Source: Anderseniella sp963759095 (GTDB lineage: Bacteria; Pseudomonadota; Alphaproteobacteria; Rhizobiales; Aestuariivirgaceae). Taken from it: a DNA stretch of 64,000 nucleotides. The DNA is taken from contig CAVWYF010000028.1 in the NCBI GenBank assembly GCA_963759095.1, positions 1 to 64,000 of the forward strand, read 5' to 3'. Of the stretch, positions 61,426 through 64,000 are shown piece by piece. Each line of letters starts with the position of its first letter. Within the stretch, counting starts at the first letter, position 1. The translations under genes were made by a program, and so were the position numbers. The notes under the pieces were generated by a model, which saw only the letters and a program-made list of their open reading frames with translations, made no database searches and was not told the origin of the DNA.

Positions 61426-62576
61426 TTGCCGGCAAAGCGGGTCGCGACCCATTCGTGAAACTGGTGCGTCGGCGGGTCCATGACGGGTGAGAACTTGCCG
61501 CCGTCATAAAGCGATGCAGACCTGCCGCGCTGCATGCCTTCCACGACGAAAATGTCCTCCTCAAAAACGCCTTTCCACATCTCAGCGTTTTTCTCACGCA
61601 GGTCCACCATGTCATCACCGCACATGTCCGGCGACGTATAATAGATCTCAATGCGCTCTATGGTTTTGCCATTGCTTTGCGGGTCGAGCATGATCGCAAA
61701 GACATGATCACGATGCACGCCGAACAGCACGTTCGGATAAAACGAAATGTATTCCGCACCGGTGTCCCATTTGTCCGGCAGGCCCTCGAAATCGGCAAAG
61801 GCCCGGCCGCTGTCATCCAGCTTCGGATTGTAGACGACGGTGCCCTGGCCGGAATAATTGCCCGGCTGCATGATGTGATAGTGATCTTCCAGCCTGGAAT
61901 AGGAATTCAGGCCGGGGTGGATCCACGGCAGGTGATAGCTTTCGCAATAATTCTCAACCGCCAGCTTCCAGTTGCAGTCAACTTCCAGGGTGAAAGATGA
62001 TTCCGGCCCGCCGTGAAATAGCGGCTTGTCGGAAAATTCCCGCCACTGCTCGAGCAACCTGGCGGCATGGACTTCAAAGGCCGGTGCCTTGCCGTCCAGA
62101 TTGACAAAGATGGTATCCATGAAGATGTGCGAACGCACCTCGATGAGACCCAGTTCCTCGCGCTTGATGCAGTCATGCAGGTTGTTGCCCGGCCCGCCAA
62201 CATGCGGGGTGGTGCGCAGCGAACCGTCCAAATTGTAACACCAGGAGTGATACGGGCAGCGGATGGCGGAACGCAGGGTTGTCTTTTCTTCAACCAGGAT
62301 CATGCCGCGATGCCGGCATACGTTCTGGAAAACCCTGACCTTGCCGTCTTCGCCATGCACCACCAGCAAAGGCTGGCCTAGAAAACTGACCGGATTGGCA
62401 TCACCCTTGTTGGGCACGTCCTTGGCAAACCCTGCGCACGCCCAGGTCGAGGCAAACAGCACCCGCTTTTCCGCCTCGTGTACATCCGGATCCGTATAGA
62501 ACGCGTTGGGCAGACCGTTGGCCACTTCAATCGGGCGCAGCACGTTTGCAATCATTTCCTGGTCGAGAACTGTCAT
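61422..62576 (-). CDS. Rieske-type ring-hydroxylating/demethylating oxygenase alpha subunit
   Basis: A 384-residue oxygenase with an N-terminal Rieske domain (Cys87-x-His89 in NVCRHRGMIL and Cys107-x2-His110 in RCPYHSWCY) and a C-terminal catalytic domain with the mononuclear iron ligands His/His/Asp expected around ENYCESYHLPWIHPG and the later Asp. Members include aromatic dioxygenases and betaine/carnitine/stachydrine-type demethylases. No ferredoxin reductase lies beside it, so electrons come from elsewhere. With a sox operon in the window, a methylated-amine substrate is a plausible guess. Confidence 0.9.
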   Translation of the reverse strand: MTVLDQEMIANVLRPIEVANGLPNAFYTDPDVHEAEKRVLFASTWACAGFAKDVPNKGDANPVSFLGQPLLVVHGEDGKVRVFQNVCRHRGMILVEEKTTLRSAIRCPYHSWCYNLDGSLRTTPHVGGPGNNLHDCIKREELGLIEVRSHIFMDTIFVNLDGKAPAFEVHAARLLEQWREFSDKPLFHGGPESSFTLEVDCNWKLAVENYCESYHLPWIHPGLNSYSRLEDHYHIMQPGNYSGQGTVVYNPKLDDSGRAFADFEGLPDKWDTGAEYISFYPNVLFGVHRDHVFAIMLDPQSNGKTIERIEIYYTSPDMCGDDMVDLREKNAEMWKGVFEEDIFVVEGMQRGRSASLYDGGKFSPVMDPPTHQFHEWVATRFAGK

Positions 62577-62747
62577 GGTCAGATGCCTTATCCTGAGTAT
62601 GATCCCAACATCAGATATGAGCGTGTTTTCAGACAGGTTCCTCGCTGGTTTGCGCCAGAAACACGCCTGAAAACGTCAAATCCAATGGGAGTATTACAAA
62701 GAATGCCATCACGCCCTATCAGCCGGCTGCCGAGGCGCACGCAACCG

Positions 62748-62957
62748 TCATGCTTGCACTTCGCCCACCGAACGCCACAGCGGGATGAAAAACAGCAGCA
62801 GGAATGTGATATTCAACAGGGCGTTTACCGGCGCGCCGGCGGCAACTGACCCGGCATTGTCGACGACAAACCAGATGACGACACCGGTCAGGATCATGCT
62901 GCGCCCGACATCGGGTGTGGAGGCATAGACCCTCGTGATGACCTGCCACAACAGCAC
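62748..62957 (-). CDS. small two-helix membrane protein after asparaginase
   Basis: A 69-residue frame starting at GTG 62957 (or TTG 62951, better spaced from GGAG). It has two hydrophobic stretches (MILTGVVIWFVVDNAG and ALLNITFLLLFFIPLW). It lies 23 bases downstream of the asparaginase stop codon on the same strand. Coding status rests on the hydrophobic pattern only. Confidence 0.5.
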   Translation of the reverse strand: MLLWQVITRVYASTPDVGRSMILTGVVIWFVVDNAGSVAAGAPVNALLNITFLLLFFIPLWRSVGEVQA

Positions 62958-62980
62958 ACTCCAGCCGCCCGGATAGGCGT

Positions 62981-63976
62981 CTACACACCGACGGCGCTGA
63001 CGTGGCCGGTTTCGATGTCGTTCCAGTTTGTCACGGCGACGTCGGACATGCCCGAAAGGGCGGCGCGCTCCGCGTCCGTCCAGCAATTCAGCCTCGACAT
63101 GACGCCGGCAAGAAGGGCTTCCGCCGCCCGGCCCGCGCCGTCGTCGCATTTCAGCGCAATGCCGATACCGGCGTGCGCAATGGTGGCGCAAAACACGCCT
63201 TCCGCGCCGGTTTTGACGAAGGCGCGCGGCACGGCATTCATCAGGTCGGTGCAGAAGCGTTTGGTACCGGCCACCATGAATGGATGCGCGCGAACCGCAG
63301 CAATGATCCGCCGGCAGGCCTCGGCACGGCCGTCACTCAAACCCTCACCGGACCCGACGCGCTGGAACCCCAATGCAATATTGCGCAGCGGGATTGCCCA
63401 TGTCGGCACCGAACAGCCATCGATGCCACACGGTGTGTGGCTGAGATCATAATCACACATTTCACCAATCAGCTTTTCAATGGCCTGCTGCACCGGGTGA
63501 TCGCGCTTGACATAGCCTTTCGGGTCGACGCCCAGTTTTGCCGAAAAGGCGAGCATGAACGAATGCTTGCCGGAACAGTTGTTGTGAACCTGACCGGCCT
63601 GTTCGCCGGCGGCCACCATGGCGCGGGAAATGGCGCCGGGAAACGGCCAGTGGACACCGCATTCATAGGCCTGTTCGCTGACACCGGCCTTGGCGAGCCC
63701 TGAGCGCGCCACGCGAACGTGATCCGGCTCACCATTGTGGGACGCACACGCCAGGGCAATTTCCTCATCCGACATGCCGTAGGCTTCAACCACGCCGGCC
63801 TCGACCGCCGGCAGGCACTGCAGCGCCTTGATGGCTGAGCGCGGGAAGACCGGCCTGTTAATGTCGCCTGCCGAGGCGACCAACTCGCCGCCCGGCCCGA
63901 CAACCGCATAGGCCCCGGCATGGCGGCTTTCGACAATGCCGCCACGGGTCACTTCCACCAGCACAGGATCTGTCAT
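62981..63976 (-). CDS. L-asparaginase II family protein
   Basis: A 331-residue protein of the rhizobial-type asparaginase family (PF06089), which hydrolyses L-asparagine to aspartate and ammonia. The family start VLVEVTRGGIVESRH, the internal CASHNGEPDHV and CSGKHSFMLAFSAKLG, and the C-terminal FCATIAHAGIGIALKCDDG are present. AAGGGAAG lies 6 bases before the ATG. It is followed by the small membrane-protein frame. Confidence 0.93.
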   Translation of the reverse strand: MTDPVLVEVTRGGIVESRHAGAYAVVGPGGELVASAGDINRPVFPRSAIKALQCLPAVEAGVVEAYGMSDEEIALACASHNGEPDHVRVARSGLAKAGVSEQAYECGVHWPFPGAISRAMVAAGEQAGQVHNNCSGKHSFMLAFSAKLGVDPKGYVKRDHPVQQAIEKLIGEMCDYDLSHTPCGIDGCSVPTWAIPLRNIALGFQRVGSGEGLSDGRAEACRRIIAAVRAHPFMVAGTKRFCTDLMNAVPRAFVKTGAEGVFCATIAHAGIGIALKCDDGAGRAAEALLAGVMSRLNCWTDAERAALSGMSDVAVTNWNDIETGHVSAVGV

Positions 63977-64000
63977 GTTGCTTCCCTTCTCTGATGCGGC

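Overview
The window looks like chromosomal DNA of an alphaproteobacterium, most probably of the order Hyphomicrobiales (Rhizobiales). The grounds are a Ros/MucR zinc-finger regulator, the ccmI-ccmE-ccmF-ccmH cytochrome c maturation order followed by degP, a two-component pair and glnE, FeuP/FeuQ-like regulators, heterotetrameric sarcosine oxidase (soxBDAG), split DUF1214/DUF1254 proteins and a DUF1491 protein. The species cannot be named from the sequence. No rRNA, tRNA, CRISPR array, prophage or transposase gene was seen.

Layout. 0.1-2.3 kb (minus strand): EF-hand protein, ECF sigma factor, a probable anti-sigma-like protein and a Spy/CpxP-like periplasmic sensor, a likely envelope-stress unit. 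2.4-14.6 kb (minus): glnE, histidine kinase and response regulator, degP, an alpha/beta hydrolase-OsmC fusion, then ccmH, ccmF, ccmE and ccmI. 14.8-20.1 kb (plus): soxB-soxD-soxA-soxG. 20.1-23.4 kb: a D-Ala-D-Ala ligase, a methylenetetrahydrofolate reductase-family protein and a divergent GlxA-type AraC regulator; this region plausibly handles demethylation of methylated glycines and the resulting folate-bound C1 units. 23.4-26.0 kb: FeuQ/FeuP-like two-component pair with a PepSY-like protein. 26.1-33.7 kb: nitroreductase, YcgN-like cysteine-cluster protein, class A penicillin-binding protein, DUF1214/DUF1254 pair, DUF1491, a peptidoglycan-binding protein and a DUF5330-like protein. 33.9-40.7 kb: sufE, PAS protein, mucR, DUF2336 protein, maoC-like hydratase, msrB, oligopeptidase B.

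40.7-45.7 kb is the most accessory-looking stretch: a secreted class C beta-lactamase-fold hydrolase facing a secreted alanine-racemase-fold protein with an N-terminal TIG/IPT-like domain, a higBA toxin-antitoxin operon with twin palindromic operators, a lone SUKH-type immunity protein and a DUF1294 protein. 45.8-56.6 kb returns to core metabolism: glutaryl-CoA dehydrogenase, Fe/Mn superoxide dismutase, a DMT permease, a helix-turn-helix/RibBA-like fusion, a HerA-like ATPase, a DUF2267-like protein and both methylmalonyl-CoA mutase subunits. 56.6-64 kb: small enzymes (methyltransferase, RidA, DUF1801, GFA), an L,D-transpeptidase next to a Tat-exported CxxC protein, a Rieske oxygenase with a small overlapping partner gene, and an asparaginase II.

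The most unusual signal is non-coding. Three copies (26829-27093, 35937-36174, 52252-52515) of an element about 265 bp long with self-complementary ends share a conserved core. Their internal stem carries compensatory changes between copies, and each copy ends within two bases of a gene's stop codon. One copy is an internal-deletion derivative that also carries a second, two-hairpin repeat inserted inside it; that second repeat occurs elsewhere at 27657-27764 and, rearranged, at 30111-30187. This pattern fits a mobile or structured-RNA repeat family that I do not recognise.
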